Positions 36,013 to 44,604 of a DNA stretch of 64,000 nucleotides are shown piece after piece. Origin of the DNA: Prevotella sp. P5-108. GTDB lineage: Bacteria > Bacteroidota > Bacteroidia > Bacteroidales > Bacteroidaceae. The position numbers and the translations under genes were made by a program. Position 1 is the stretch's first letter, and each line of letters begins with the position of its first letter. The stretch lies in NCBI RefSeq assembly GCF_002251385.1, contig NZ_NPJJ01000032.1, positions 22,865 through 86,864 on the forward strand, written 5' to 3'. The notes beneath the pieces were generated by a model. The model made no database searches and was not told the DNA's origin. It saw only the letters and a program-made list of their open reading frames with translations.

Positions 36013-38089
36013 AGTATCTTCTTTCTGCCTCAGCCTGTCGGGCCTGTGAGAAATTGCTTACGCGCTTGAGATAACCTATGATGCGCGTAAGATAATCTAC
36101 ATTCTTGCTCTTGCAGACAGGACACTCTTTGAGGTATCTCTTGTCGATGTGTCCACAATCATTACAAACGGTATTGGGGATATTGAAGGTGAAATAGTTA
36201 CAGCCTTCCTTGGCAGCTACCTTAAACAACTGCAGGTATTGGTCTTTGCTCAAATGCTCTTCAAGATTCATGTGCAGAGCCGAACCTCCAGTAAGATGTT
36301 CGATGTAAGGAGCGCCATGGAGTTTGAACTTATCAATCACAGTCAGCGAATCATCTTCCACCGCATAGAAATAAGAGTTGTAGCAATCACGGGGAACGAA
36401 ATAGCCATCCTCCCTATCCCACTTGGCATGCTTAACACCCACATTCTCGGCAGGTATCATCTCGCAGTTGAACATGACTTCCTTGCTGCGGTATTGCTTG
36501 TTGTACTTCTCAACCAGTCCCAAGACTGTCTGAACGAACTCCAGATACTGGGGATTGTCATTAATCTTCAGTCCCATAAACTCGGCAGCCTCTACCAGAC
36601 CATTGACACCGATGGTGAGATACTGACGGCTCAAGTTGATGTAACCTGCATCAAACAGCGGAAGCATACCATTCTTCTGAAGTTCCTTGAGGTTTTCGTT
36701 ATAAGCCAACTGCACCTTGTGGCAGAGATCAATGACATGAGAGAGGTATTCCTTATAGTCGAGATTGTGATTGACAGCATACTGTATGCAACGATTCAGG
36801 TTGATAGTGAGCACGCTCTTCGAACCGGTCGAAACTCCACCGGCTCCCAGCGTATAGCTGAACCCATTGTCTTGTATCTCGTTACGCAGACGACAGCAAG
36901 AGCTGAGGCTGTCGGCATTGTCGCTGAGATATGTGAAGAAGCTGTGACCCTCGGAGTACATCTCAGCTGCAAACTCTCCCCACTCCTTGTCCTTACATTC
37001 ACCATTCTCGGTAAGCATGGCCATGGTCTCAACAGGGAAGGTAAGCACCGTCTTGGTGCGCTCCTCGTTGAACCACTTCATGAATCGTTTCTGCAACCAT
37101 GACAGTCCTTCCCAATCGGGCTGGCTTCCATCGGGGAAATAGAAATTGCCAAAAAGACTATCGAAATAGTACCTGTCATAATAGGAAATATTCCAGAAAA
37201 CAGCCTGATAGTTACGTGCGCCGGTGGGCTGGTTAAGAGAATAAACTATCTGCTCAAAGCTGTCGGTTATCACCTTGTCAATAGTGCGCTTCTTCAACGA
37301 CAAATCAACCACCTCATCAGCTCGCTTGTAGTAGTCCTGGCCGAACTCCAGTCCAACGAAATAGTTCATATACATCAAGAACTCCGGTGTAGCGCATGCG
37401 CCAGAGAGCATAGAGCTGACCATAAACACCATATTGATGAAACCACCACAGAAAGACTTGAGGTTGGTGGGAGCGGTAGAGTTGCCGCCTATTGACGACG
37501 TGCCACCTATCAGCCAAGGGTACATGGTGATGGATGCGCAATAGTTGGCAAGCGATGTCTCATCATTCTTATATATAAAGTGGTGTGTGAGTTTGTCTAT
37601 ATATTCGTCCGACAGTTCCTTTCCGTACATCTTTTTGATGCGGTCGGTAAGAAGTTTACGATTAAGTCTGATAAAACTTGACTTGGGCAATTCGCCGATA
37701 AGTGTAGCGATATTCTTGTGCTCCACATTGGCATTGGCATCATACTTGGAACCTGTAGCGGCATTGGAAGCCTGCATATAATCGGTCAAGAACTTCAGGC
37801 GCTCCAAGGTTTCGCGGTCTTCAGTATGCTGCTGACGATAAAGCATAAACGACTTGGCTACCTTGAAGAAGCCTTCTGCCATCAGAGCCTCTTCTACCTG
37901 GTTCTGAATATCTTCCACCTTAATATTATTATAGATATTAAGACGGCTGATAAGTTTTGAAACATTACCAAGGTCGATTGGCTCATTCACGGAGTCAAAT
38001 GCCTTGATGATAGCGTTCATAATTTTGTCCATGGAGAAACGGTCTTTACCACCGTCTCTCTTGGTAATGGTGAAGTTCTTTATTTCCAT
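35996..38089 (-). CDS. nrdD: Anaerobic (class III) ribonucleoside-triphosphate reductase
   Basis: A 697-residue protein. An ATP-cone sits at the N-terminus (about 1-95, FTITKRDGGKDRFSMDKIMN), then the catalytic barrel. Near the C-terminus are a four-cysteine zinc site (VCNDCGH ... CPVCKSKN) and the glycyl radical loop TRIIGYLKRVSNFS. The enzyme makes dNTPs from NTPs under strict anaerobiosis with formate as reductant. A -7 element at 38234-38241 gives a leader of about 140 nt containing a strong palindrome. The adjoining upstream gene encodes a hemerythrin-LuxR regulator. Confidence 0.97.
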   Translation of the reverse strand: MEIKNFTITKRDGGKDRFSMDKIMNAIIKAFDSVNEPIDLGNVSKLISRLNIYNNIKVEDIQNQVEEALMAEGFFKVAKSFMLYRQQHTEDRETLERLKFLTDYMQASNAATGSKYDANANVEHKNIATLIGELPKSSFIRLNRKLLTDRIKKMYGKELSDEYIDKLTHHFIYKNDETSLANYCASITMYPWLIGGTSSIGGNSTAPTNLKSFCGGFINMVFMVSSMLSGACATPEFLMYMNYFVGLEFGQDYYKRADEVVDLSLKKRTIDKVITDSFEQIVYSLNQPTGARNYQAVFWNISYYDRYYFDSLFGNFYFPDGSQPDWEGLSWLQKRFMKWFNEERTKTVLTFPVETMAMLTENGECKDKEWGEFAAEMYSEGHSFFTYLSDNADSLSSCCRLRNEIQDNGFSYTLGAGGVSTGSKSVLTINLNRCIQYAVNHNLDYKEYLSHVIDLCHKVQLAYNENLKELQKNGMLPLFDAGYINLSRQYLTIGVNGLVEAAEFMGLKINDNPQYLEFVQTVLGLVEKYNKQYRSKEVMFNCEMIPAENVGVKHAKWDREDGYFVPRDCYNSYFYAVEDDSLTVIDKFKLHGAPYIEHLTGGSALHMNLEEHLSKDQYLQLFKVAAKEGCNYFTFNIPNTVCNDCGHIDKRYLKECPVCKSKNVDYLTRIIGYLKRVSNFSQARQAEAERRYYAKVR

Positions 38090-38164
38090 ATTTTTAGTTA
38101 TTTCTATTCATGATAAACATTATAAAGTTGTTCGTTTTGGATAACTTTTCATTTTTTATTTCCC

Positions 38165-38190
38165 AAAAAGTTTTCCAAAAAGGAAAACTT
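38165..38190 (-). promoter_or_regulatory. Palindromic element in the nrdD leader (possible attenuator or operator)
   Basis: 9-bp perfect stem AAGTTTTCC/GGAAAACTT (38168-38176, 38182-38190) with an A5 loop. On the minus strand the stem is followed by a short U-run. It lies between the -7 element and the nrdD ATG, 79 nt from the latter. Confidence 0.6.
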
Positions 38191-38233
38191 CAAAAAGATT
38201 AGAGTGATAGTTATTTCCATTTTTTATCATTTG

Positions 38234-38241
38234 CAAAGATA
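38234..38241 (-). promoter_or_regulatory. -7 promoter element TATCTTTG for nrdD-nrdG
   Basis: Minus-strand TAnnTTTG match. No convincing -33 TTTG at the expected distance, consistent with an activator-dependent promoter. Confidence 0.55.
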
Positions 38242-38439
38242 ATAAAAAAGCCGCTGATGGTACAGGATAAGATGGAAAAAGTTCTATCCATTTACATATT
38301 TTAAGACTTGACCAACAGGGCGACTGACGGGATTGCAACTACCGTCTTTCAAGTCATCAAACAGCCAAACAGCATCAACTGCGTGAATGACAAACAATTA
38401 TAAAAGAGGAGAAATATTTACTCGGAAAATTGCCGCGAT
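38242..38439. other. Gene-free stretch between the hemerythrin-LuxR gene and the nrdD promoter
   Basis: About 200 bases (350 including the nrdD leader). It contains nested complementary segments GACTTGA (38305-38311)/TCAAGTC (38349-38355) enclosing GACGG (38326-38330)/CCGTC (38342-38346). These may form a terminator-like or regulatory RNA fold; no open frame is convincing. Confidence 0.45.
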
Positions 38440-39393
38440 TTACAGTTTGACTGCGGACATATCTATAAGACCTTTGGCGATGGCATAGACGGTAAGACCT
38501 GCAGGAGAATGTATCTGCAACTTACGTGCAATATTCTTGCGGTGAGTGATAACTGTGTTGATGGAAATGCAAAGATGGTCAGCCATCTCCTTATTTGTCA
38601 TGCCTTGCACCAGACAGACTATCACGTCGCGCTCGCGGTCGCTCAATACATCTGCATCACTGTTCTTATTAATCATATTAGACAACTTCTGCGATATATT
38701 GCTTTGGTTGATTTGCTTTTCAAGCAATCTGACTGCCGGTATAAAGATATGGTCTTCGACCTCGGAATGCTGGGCAAGCCATGACTCACAATTATAGATA
38801 TCAAACAGCGTCGCATAAAGCTGATTATTGCGATGCGCATCGACTGGAAGATACTGTATGATGATATTCTTCAACTCACGCAACTTGACATCTATCTGGT
38901 CATGATGCTTGGAAAAAGTCTCCACATCATAGTTGGTCTGCGCTTTTCCCTGAAGGAGTGCCTCGACGTATGGAAAGACATTCTTTTCCTCATACTTCAT
39001 ATGATGGACGATACTGCGGGCATACTCATCGTATATCTTGATGATGAGAGACGCCAGATTGTCGGCTGCGTCAAGCGATGCTATAAGTTCCTTCCTAATG
39101 AAAGGCAACTCAAAGTCCAAATAGTATTCGTGCGAGGATTTAAGATATTGCATCAAAGTGGGTACAGAAAGACGCGCGACATCATCCGCTCCCAGGTATC
39201 CATTGATGGTATAATTGACAATACACAGAAAAGTGAAGCTATCGACTCCCTCATCTCGACAGACCTCTTCTACCGTCTTGTTGCCAAATCCCAGGTTGAT
39301 GCCAAAAGAGCCAAGGCAGCGCAAAACCGCATAATTATCCTGTAAAAGAGTAATCATCTTGTCTGATGCTTCATATAATTTCTGCTTCTTCAT
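38440..39393 (-). CDS. Hemerythrin/RIC-domain LuxR-type transcription regulator
   Basis: A 317-residue protein. Residues 20-60 resemble the ScdA/RIC N-terminal domain (GINLGFGNKTVEEVCRDEGV), but the CCGG cysteines are missing. Residues 80-230 form a hemerythrin-like four-helix domain with candidate di-iron ligands His88, His130/131, Glu135, His163/164, His209 and Glu213 (HMKYEEKNVFP, KHHDQID, QHSEVEDHIF), as in YtfE/ScdA. The C-terminus (about 249-312) is a LuxR helix-turn-helix (LSDRERDVIVCLVQGMTNKE, TVITHRKNIARKL). Hemerythrin/RIC domains bind O2 or NO or handle iron. Fusion to a DNA-binding domain beside nrdD suggests a gas or redox sensor. Confidence 0.88.
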   Translation of the reverse strand: MKKQKLYEASDKMITLLQDNYAVLRCLGSFGINLGFGNKTVEEVCRDEGVDSFTFLCIVNYTINGYLGADDVARLSVPTLMQYLKSSHEYYLDFELPFIRKELIASLDAADNLASLIIKIYDEYARSIVHHMKYEEKNVFPYVEALLQGKAQTNYDVETFSKHHDQIDVKLRELKNIIIQYLPVDAHRNNQLYATLFDIYNCESWLAQHSEVEDHIFIPAVRLLEKQINQSNISQKLSNMINKNSDADVLSDRERDVIVCLVQGMTNKEMADHLCISINTVITHRKNIARKLQIHSPAGLTVYAIAKGLIDMSAVKL

Positions 39394-39417
39394 CGTCTGC
39401 TGTTATATAATTGTATA

Positions 39418-39425
39418 CAAAATTA
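39418..39425 (-). promoter_or_regulatory. -7 promoter element TAATTTTG for the hemerythrin-LuxR gene
   Basis: Minus-strand TAnnTTTG, 24 nt before the ATG. A second candidate, TATCTTTG, lies at 39492-39499. Confidence 0.55.
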
Positions 39426-39520
39426 CAAAAATCGAAAGAATATTTTCCCTCCACATTACTTTTTAACACAAAGTGAAGCCTATATTTGTTGCAAAGATAA
39501 AAAGGATGTCCAAATGGTGC

Positions 39521-39648
39521 AATACCTAAAAGTAGGTATTTTGAGTATGAACGCCGAAGACAACTACCTACTTCATAGAGTGGCTCTCCACGCTTGTAGA
39601 ATTAACCTCCACGCTTATGGAGATACACTCCACGCTTGCGTAGTTGGC
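39521..39648. repeat. Tandem repeat island C: 21-bp units, preceded by a hairpin
   Basis: CTCCACGCTT starts at 39586, 39607 and 39628, exactly 21 bp apart, with a degenerate unit before (CTACCTACTT at 39564, 22 bp earlier). An 8-bp hairpin AATACCTA/TAGGTATT (39521-39540) flanks it. It lies in the 345-base gap between the rny terminator and the hemerythrin-LuxR promoter; nothing else is recognised in that gap. Confidence 0.72.
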
Positions 39649-39671
39649 AAACGGCACCGTAAAAGCAATAC

Positions 39672-39704
39672 AAAAAAATCCCTTGCCATCAATCTGACAA
39701 GGGA
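39672..39704 (-). terminator. Intrinsic terminator after rny
   Basis: 7-bp stem TCCCTTG/CAAGGGA (39679-39685 with 39698-39704), read on the minus strand and followed by seven Ts. Confidence 0.85.
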
Positions 39705-39738
39705 CTTCATTATTAATTATGCTATAATTTGCTTCCTA

Positions 39739-41274
39739 TTACTTGGCATAAGCCACGCTGCGGGTCTCACGGATAACCGTAATCTTAACCTGACCAGGAT
39801 AGGTCATCTCGTTCTGAACCTTTGTTGCAATCTCGTCAGAGAGCTTGATGCTTTCCTCGTCGCTCATCTTGTCGGCACCGACAATCACGCGCAACTCGCG
39901 ACCTGCCTGGATGGCGTAAGTCTTAACCACGCCAGGGTAGCTCATAGCTATAGCCTCAAGGTCGTTAAGACGCTTGATGTAAGCCTCGACTATCTCGCGA
40001 CGGGCACCGGGACGGGCACCAGAGATGGCATCGCAAACCTGAACGATAGGAGCAAGCAGGCTCTCCATCTCAGTCTCATCATGGTGAGCGGCGATGGCAT
40101 TGCAGATATCTGCCTTCTCCTTATATTTCTCTGCTATCTTAGCACCATAGAGTGCGTGGGGCAGCTCGCTCTCCTCGTCTGGCACCTTACCGATATCGTG
40201 CAGGAGACCGGCACGCTTGGCCTTCTTAGGATTAAGTCCCAGCTCTGAAGCCATAACCGCACAGAGGTTAGCTGTCTCGCGAGCGTGCTGCAACAAGTTC
40301 TGTCCGTAAGAAGAGCGATACTTCATCTTGCCGACGATACGCACCAGCTCGGGATGCAGACCGTGGATACCCAGGTCGATAACCGTACGCTTACCAGTCT
40401 CAATAATCTCATTGTCCAACTGCTTCTTGACCTTGGCCACAACCTCCTCGATACGAGCGGGGTGGATACGGCCGTCGGTAACCAGCTGATGGAGAGCCAG
40501 ACGGCAAACCTCGCGACGGATGGGGTCAAAGGCAGAGATGACAATAGCCTCGGGGGTATCGTCGACGACAATCTCGACGCCTGTAGCAGCCTCAAGGGCT
40601 CGGATATTACGACCCTCGCGACCGATGATACGACCCTTAACCTCGTCGTTATCAATATGGAACACGCTCACCGAATTCTCGATAGCAGTCTCGGTAGCCA
40701 CACGCTGGATGGTCTGGATGACAATCTTCTTGGCCTGCTGGTTGGCATTGAGCTTGGCCTCGTCTACAATCTCGTTGATATAGCTGGCGGCATCAAGTTT
40801 GGCCTGGTCCTTCAGGCTGTCTATCAGTCGTTCCTTGGCTTCCTCGGCGCTCAGACCAGAGAGCTCTTCGAGCTTGGCACGCTCCTGCTCCTGCATCTTC
40901 TCAAGTTCCTGCTGCTTTACGAGCATCAGCTTCTTCTCGTTGTCTATACGCTGCTGAAGCTGGGTGAGTTCCTGCTTCTTTCGGCCTATCTCGTCCTGAC
41001 GCTGGTTGAGAGATATCTCGCGCTGCTTGAGCCTGTTCTCGTTTTGCAGAATCTTCTGGTTGCGCTGCTGCACCTCCTTCTCCAGCTCACTCTTCTTGTT
41101 GAGGAATTTCTCCTTGACTTCAAGCAGTTTCTTCTCCTTTACCACTTCGGCTTCCTTAGAGGCTGCCGCTACCATTTCATTGTATTTTCCCTTAATGACA
41201 TAACGGAAAATCATATAACCAGCCAATACTCCCACGACGAGAGCTACGGCCACTATAATCAATGTAATTACCAT
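39739..41274 (-). CDS. rny: Ribonuclease Y
   Basis: A 511-residue protein: N-terminal membrane helix (about 1-22), a long coiled coil to about residue 200 rich in Glu/Lys/Gln, a KH domain (about 200-265, [21 protein letters not shown]), and an HD domain with GLLHDIGK. RNase Y is a membrane-bound endoribonuclease that initiates mRNA decay. It is the last gene of an operon with zapA and a coiled-coil protein, the common Bacteroidetes arrangement, and ends at an intrinsic terminator. Confidence 0.96.
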   Translation of the reverse strand: MVITLIIVAVALVVGVLAGYMIFRYVIKGKYNEMVAAASKEAEVVKEKKLLEVKEKFLNKKSELEKEVQQRNQKILQNENRLKQREISLNQRQDEIGRKKQELTQLQQRIDNEKKLMLVKQQELEKMQEQERAKLEELSGLSAEEAKERLIDSLKDQAKLDAASYINEIVDEAKLNANQQAKKIVIQTIQRVATETAIENSVSVFHIDNDEVKGRIIGREGRNIRALEAATGVEIVVDDTPEAIVISAFDPIRREVCRLALHQLVTDGRIHPARIEEVVAKVKKQLDNEIIETGKRTVIDLGIHGLHPELVRIVGKMKYRSSYGQNLLQHARETANLCAVMASELGLNPKKAKRAGLLHDIGKVPDEESELPHALYGAKIAEKYKEKADICNAIAAHHDETEMESLLAPIVQVCDAISGARPGARREIVEAYIKRLNDLEAIAMSYPGVVKTYAIQAGRELRVIVGADKMSDEESIKLSDEIATKVQNEMTYPGQVKITVIRETRSVAYAK

Positions 41275-41305
41275 TTTTAGTATTATGTATATAAAATTTA
41301 ATTCC

Positions 41306-41611
41306 TTACTCGCTATCCAACGCTTCTTCGATTTCGGAAGTCAACTTGGTAAGGATGTCGGTAACAGGCAATATATCGTGTTTTCTGGTTTCCTTCTGAT
41401 ATCTGAGAGATATATCAATCAGAGCCATATATAATATTTCCTTCTCACCCTTGCGGTCTTTATAGACAGCAGAGTAATTGTTTACAACATCGGTTATCAG
41501 CTTGGCTGCGGCACGATAGCACTCTTCCTCTGCCCGAGGAATAGTCACTGTCATATCCGTATCGTAGACATGTAACCTAATACGCAATTTTTCCTTGTCT
41601 GACTCACCCAT
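41306..41611 (-). CDS. zapA: Cell division protein ZapA
   Basis: A 101-residue protein with the ZapA pattern [25 protein letters not shown] split by typical spacing, then a helix [12 protein letters not shown] and a C-terminal coiled coil. ZapA binds and bundles FtsZ filaments at midcell. It is the middle gene between a coiled-coil protein (10-nt gap) and rny (31-nt gap). Confidence 0.88.
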   Translation of the reverse strand: MGESDKEKLRIRLHVYDTDMTVTIPRAEEECYRAAAKLITDVVNNYSAVYKDRKGEKEILYMALIDISLRYQKETRKHDILPVTDILTKLTSEIEEALDSE

Positions 41612-41620
41612 CGCTTCGCG

Positions 41621-41914
41621 TTATTTTTCGCTCAGTAGCGTGATACACTTGTTAACGTCTCTGATGAGCTTGGATATGCGCTTCTGCGCTCCTTCGACAT
41701 CACCGTCGGTGACCTCAATCATCCTCGCCATCTTCAAACTCTCATAGTCCATGGAAGCCTGAGCCAACCGAGCCTCAAGTTCGGCTATCTTAGCGTCGCG
41801 TTCGGACAGCATATCCTCAAGACGGGTCTTCTCCTTTTTGAGTTCATCAAAACGGAGAATCATCTGTCGCATACGTGTCGTAAACAGCGTCAATGTTTTC
41901 TCAGTAGCATCCAT
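41621..41914 (-). CDS. Small coiled-coil protein upstream of zapA
   Basis: 97 residues, soluble. Residues 15-65 form a strongly predicted coiled coil (RFDELKKEKTRLEDMLSERD, KIAELEARLAQ). A helical C-terminus with KRISKLIRDVNKCITLL follows. No enzyme motif. Conserved position before zapA and rny suggests a ZapB-like divisome role, but that is inference. Its own -7 element lies at 41932-41939 with TTTG 20 bp upstream, so it starts the operon. Confidence 0.75.
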   Translation of the reverse strand: MDATEKTLTLFTTRMRQMILRFDELKKEKTRLEDMLSERDAKIAELEARLAQASMDYESLKMARMIEVTDGDVEGAQKRISKLIRDVNKCITLLSEK

Positions 41915-41931
41915 AACCTATGTTTAGTTTA

Positions 41932-41963
41932 CAAATTTATATGAATAATCTGTAAAATCCAAA
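41932..41963 (-). promoter_or_regulatory. Promoter TTTG-N20-TAAATTTG for the zapA-rny operon
   Basis: Minus-strand TTTG at 41960-41963 and TAAATTTG at 41932-41939, 17 nt before the ATG at 41914. Confidence 0.65.
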
Positions 41964-41981
41964 GAAATGTCTCGTTTTTTG

Positions 41982-42608
41982 TTATTTAGCTGCCTCTTCT
42001 TTGGCTTTTGGCTCTTTCTTGGCCAACATCACCACCTGATAGACAAATCCGGTAATCCACTTTTCAGAGAACGAGAGTCGCTTGTTGTACTGGCGGATAT
42101 TGAGCACCACCTTGACAACTCCGGCATCCTTGTAGTCGTTCTTGGTAAAGATTTCCTTCACGGTCTTCTCGGTCATCGAGTAGATGGCGCCCTTGAAGAA
42201 AGAAGGCATACGCAGCTTGAACTTCATGAGATTACCCATCAGCATCATCAGGTCTTGGGTAAAGCCCTGGAACTGTACGAGGTACACCTGTACGTCCTGT
42301 ATCTTACGGCAGTTCTTACGAATACTGGCATCAATCTCTTTGAAGAAGAGGTCGTCAACCTTGTAGAGCTCTTTGAGCATCTTCTTGCAGTGGCTCTTCT
42401 CACCAATACCCAACTTATTGTTCTGGGTGGGTACATGCAGCGTCGTCTTGAACATACGCAAGTCGGGCAGCATGGCAAGATTGTTGATACCCAGCTGGCT
42501 GGCTATCGATGCCTGAAAGTACACCCTGATGAGCGTCATGTAGTCTTCCATTCCGCCCGTTTTCTTTTCCGTTGACTTATTTCCGAATAATTTTGAAAAT
42601 ATTCCCAT
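41982..42608 (-). CDS. Conserved hypothetical protein, 208 residues
   Basis: No family recognised. The protein is basic, without signal peptide or clear membrane helix. It starts MGIFSKLFGNKSTEKKTGG, a lysine-rich disordered lead, continues with an amphipathic helical body (YMTLIRVYFQASIASQLGIN, GEKSHCKKMLKELYKVD, MMLMGNLMKFKLRMPSFFKG) and ends in AKKEPKAKEEAAK. A strong promoter (TTTG-N19-TAATTTTG) precedes it, so it is expressed from its own unit. Protein-protein or membrane-surface function is possible; none is claimed. Confidence 0.7.
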   Translation of the reverse strand: MGIFSKLFGNKSTEKKTGGMEDYMTLIRVYFQASIASQLGINNLAMLPDLRMFKTTLHVPTQNNKLGIGEKSHCKKMLKELYKVDDLFFKEIDASIRKNCRKIQDVQVYLVQFQGFTQDLMMLMGNLMKFKLRMPSFFKGAIYSMTEKTVKEIFTKNDYKDAGVVKVVLNIRQYNKRLSFSEKWITGFVYQVVMLAKKEPKAKEEAAK

Positions 42609-42661
42609 TATAATTACTTAAGTTTTTAATTAAATAATGGCCTAATTGCCATTAACAGCCA

Positions 42662-42692
42662 CAAAATTACAACAAACTCGCCAATTGTCAAA
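42662..42692 (-). promoter_or_regulatory. Promoter TTTG-N19-TAATTTTG for the 208-residue hypothetical
   Basis: Minus-strand TTTG at 42689-42692, 19-bp spacer, TAATTTTG at 42662-42669; ATG 53 nt downstream at 42608. Confidence 0.75.
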
Positions 42693-42931
42693 ATTATTTA
42701 ACGTATTTCTTCGGACATAATACCAATGTATCGCAGCGGCAGGCACTGAGCTGGCCTTCCCATGGCCTCTCCGTGAAACTCATAAGGGGAACCGAATGCA
42801 CAACTTAAAGTTGCATGAGACCAACCAGATAGAAAAGCAATCGCACCATGGGTTTTTCCTGCCATCAAAAAAAATGGCCGACGATGAATATTTTTTTTAA
42901 TTATAATAAGGAGAAATCCGAATTATTATAT
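42693..42931. other. Gene-free stretch with several possible RNA hairpins
   Basis: About 240 bases between divergent promoters. It has no convincing gene but is rich in inverted repeats: GGCC/GGCC near 42754-42768, CAACTTAAAGTTG near 42800, and GGCAGG (about 42738)/CCTGCC (about 42859) bracketing the region. A small RNA is possible; no known RNA family was recognised. Confidence 0.4.
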
Positions 42932-42939
42932 TACCTTTG
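42932..42939 (+). promoter_or_regulatory. -7 promoter element TACCTTTG for the second polysaccharide locus
   Basis: TAnnTTTG match 60 nt before the first in-frame ATG of the sugar transferase gene. Confidence 0.55.
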
Positions 42940-42999
42940 CATAGATTACGCACGATATAAGCCCATGCTATTGCCATAGCTGCACAATGGTCATAATCG

Positions 43000-43704
43000 A
43001 TGCCGCAGAAACAAAAACCATACAACATGCCACAACATATAAGCACAGTCGAAAACACCCTTAAAACTGAAGCAATGGCAGAGGACCAGAAAAATCCCTT
43101 GTTAATGCTGTCCAACAGAACCATAAAGCGTACATTCGACTTGTTTGCTGGTCTATTGGTATGTATCATCTCCCTACCCTTCCTGCCCATCATCGCGCTA
43201 ATCATCAAGATGCAGAGCCGCGGCCCCATAGTGTTCAAGCAGGAGCGCACCGGTCTTGACGGCAAGACATTTGTATGCTACAAGTTTCGCACCATGCGTC
43301 TGAACGACGAGTGCGACACACTTCAGGCCACAGCCAATGACCCACGCATATTCCCATTTGGCAGTTTCATGCGCCGCACACATATCGACGAAATCCCCAA
43401 TTTCATCAATGTAATCAAGGGCGACATGAGCATTATCGGCCCACGCCCCCACATGCTCTACCACACCAGAAAATACACCCAGTTGATAGACAACTACATG
43501 GACCGTCATCGCTGCAAGCCCGGCATTACGGGATATTCACAGGTGCTGGGACTGAGCGGAGAAACTCCCGAGGTGTGGCAAATGGCAGAGAGAGTGAAAC
43601 ACGACATATGGTACATCAAGCATTGGTCAATAGGATTAGACCTATGGATACTCTATCGCACAGTGGTAGTCACTTTCTGCAAGAGAAGACAGAATAATAT
43701 CTAA
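43000..43704 (+). CDS. Initiating sugar transferase (undecaprenyl-phosphate sugar-1-phosphate transferase type)
   Basis: 234 residues if started at ATG 43000; 43027 and 43075 are alternatives. One N-terminal helix (about 45-67, [20 protein letters not shown]) is followed by the catalytic bacterial sugar transferase domain: [41 protein letters not shown] with the IGPRP motif, and [13 protein letters not shown]. It is the short PssY/WbaP C-terminal type that lacks the extra N-terminal helices of WcaJ. It transfers a sugar-1-phosphate to undecaprenyl phosphate, starting a surface polysaccharide. First gene of an operon with rmlA and wzc. Confidence 0.9.
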   Translation: MPQKQKPYNMPQHISTVENTLKTEAMAEDQKNPLLMLSNRTIKRTFDLFAGLLVCIISLPFLPIIALIIKMQSRGPIVFKQERTGLDGKTFVCYKFRTMRLNDECDTLQATANDPRIFPFGSFMRRTHIDEIPNFINVIKGDMSIIGPRPHMLYHTRKYTQLIDNYMDRHRCKPGITGYSQVLGLSGETPEVWQMAERVKHDIWYIKHWSIGLDLWILYRTVVVTFCKRRQNNI

Positions 43705-43718
43705 AACGAAATAACAAG

Positions 43719-44591
43719 GTGAAAGGTATAGTACTTGCTGGCGGTTCAGGCACTCGCCTCTACCCCATAACCAAAGGCATTAGCAAACAGCTGATACCTA
43801 TCTTTGACAAGCCGATGATATATTACCCCATCTCGGCTCTGATGCTCGCTGGCATACGCGAGATTCTCATCATCTCCACCCCTTACGACCTCCCAGGCTT
43901 CCGCCGACTGCTCGGTGACGGCAGCGAACTGGGCGTCAAGTTTGAATACGCCGAGCAGCCAAGCCCCGACGGACTGGCCCAGGCTTTCATCATCGGCGAG
44001 AAGTTTATCGGCAATGACTCCGTCTGCCTCGTCCTTGGCGACAACATCTTCTATGGAGCCGGCTTCAGTGGCCTGCTCCACCAGAGTGTCACCAATGTAG
44101 AGCAAGACGGCATGGCTACCGTCTTCGGTTATTACGTCAACGACCCAGAGCGCTATGGCGTGGCTGAGTTTGACGCCGATGGCAACTGCCTCTCCATCGA
44201 GGAAAAGCCACAGCATCCCAAGAGCAATTACGCCGTTGTGGGACTATACTTCTATCCCAACAGCGTGGTAGAGATAGCCAAAAACATCAAGCCCAGTGCT
44301 CGCGGCGAGCTCGAGATTACAACCGTCAACCAGGAATATCTCAACCGCCATCAGCTGAAGGTGCTTACCCTCCAGCGCGGATTCGCCTGGCTCGACACCG
44401 GTACCCACGACAGTCTGAGCGAGGCCAGTACCTTCATCGAGGTAATAGAGAAACGTCAGGGCCTCAAGGTGGCTTGTCTCGAAGAGATCGCCTACAAGCA
44501 GGGATGGATAGACGCTGACCAGCTCAGAGAACTGGCCAAGCCCATGCTCAAAAACCAATACGGACAATATCTCTTATCATTGACAAAATAA
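43719..44591 (+). CDS. rmlA: Glucose-1-phosphate thymidylyltransferase
   Basis: 290 residues from a GTG start at 43719, 14 nt after the sugar transferase. The nucleotidyltransferase signature is [20 protein letters not shown] (3-22), followed by [27 protein letters not shown] and [19 protein letters not shown]. It makes dTDP-glucose, the first step of dTDP-L-rhamnose synthesis. rmlD is 18 kb upstream at 25820; rmlB and rmlC are not seen. Confidence 0.96.
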   Translation: MKGIVLAGGSGTRLYPITKGISKQLIPIFDKPMIYYPISALMLAGIREILIISTPYDLPGFRRLLGDGSELGVKFEYAEQPSPDGLAQAFIIGEKFIGNDSVCLVLGDNIFYGAGFSGLLHQSVTNVEQDGMATVFGYYVNDPERYGVAEFDADGNCLSIEEKPQHPKSNYAVVGLYFYPNSVVEIAKNIKPSARGELEITTVNQEYLNRHQLKVLTLQRGFAWLDTGTHDSLSEASTFIEVIEKRQGLKVACLEEIAYKQGWIDADQLRELAKPMLKNQYGQYLLSLTK

Positions 44592-44604
44592 AAACTTAAA
44601 TAAA

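Noticed and set aside
38242..38439. Cobalamin or other riboswitch upstream of nrdD
   Set aside because: The nested stems at 38305-38355 do not match the B12-box or any aptamer I know, and they lie upstream of the likely nrdD promoter.
42798..42902. 34-codon frame MHNLKLHETNQ in the structured spacer
   Set aside because: Its start is inside a hairpin, no promoter precedes it and no family was recognised.
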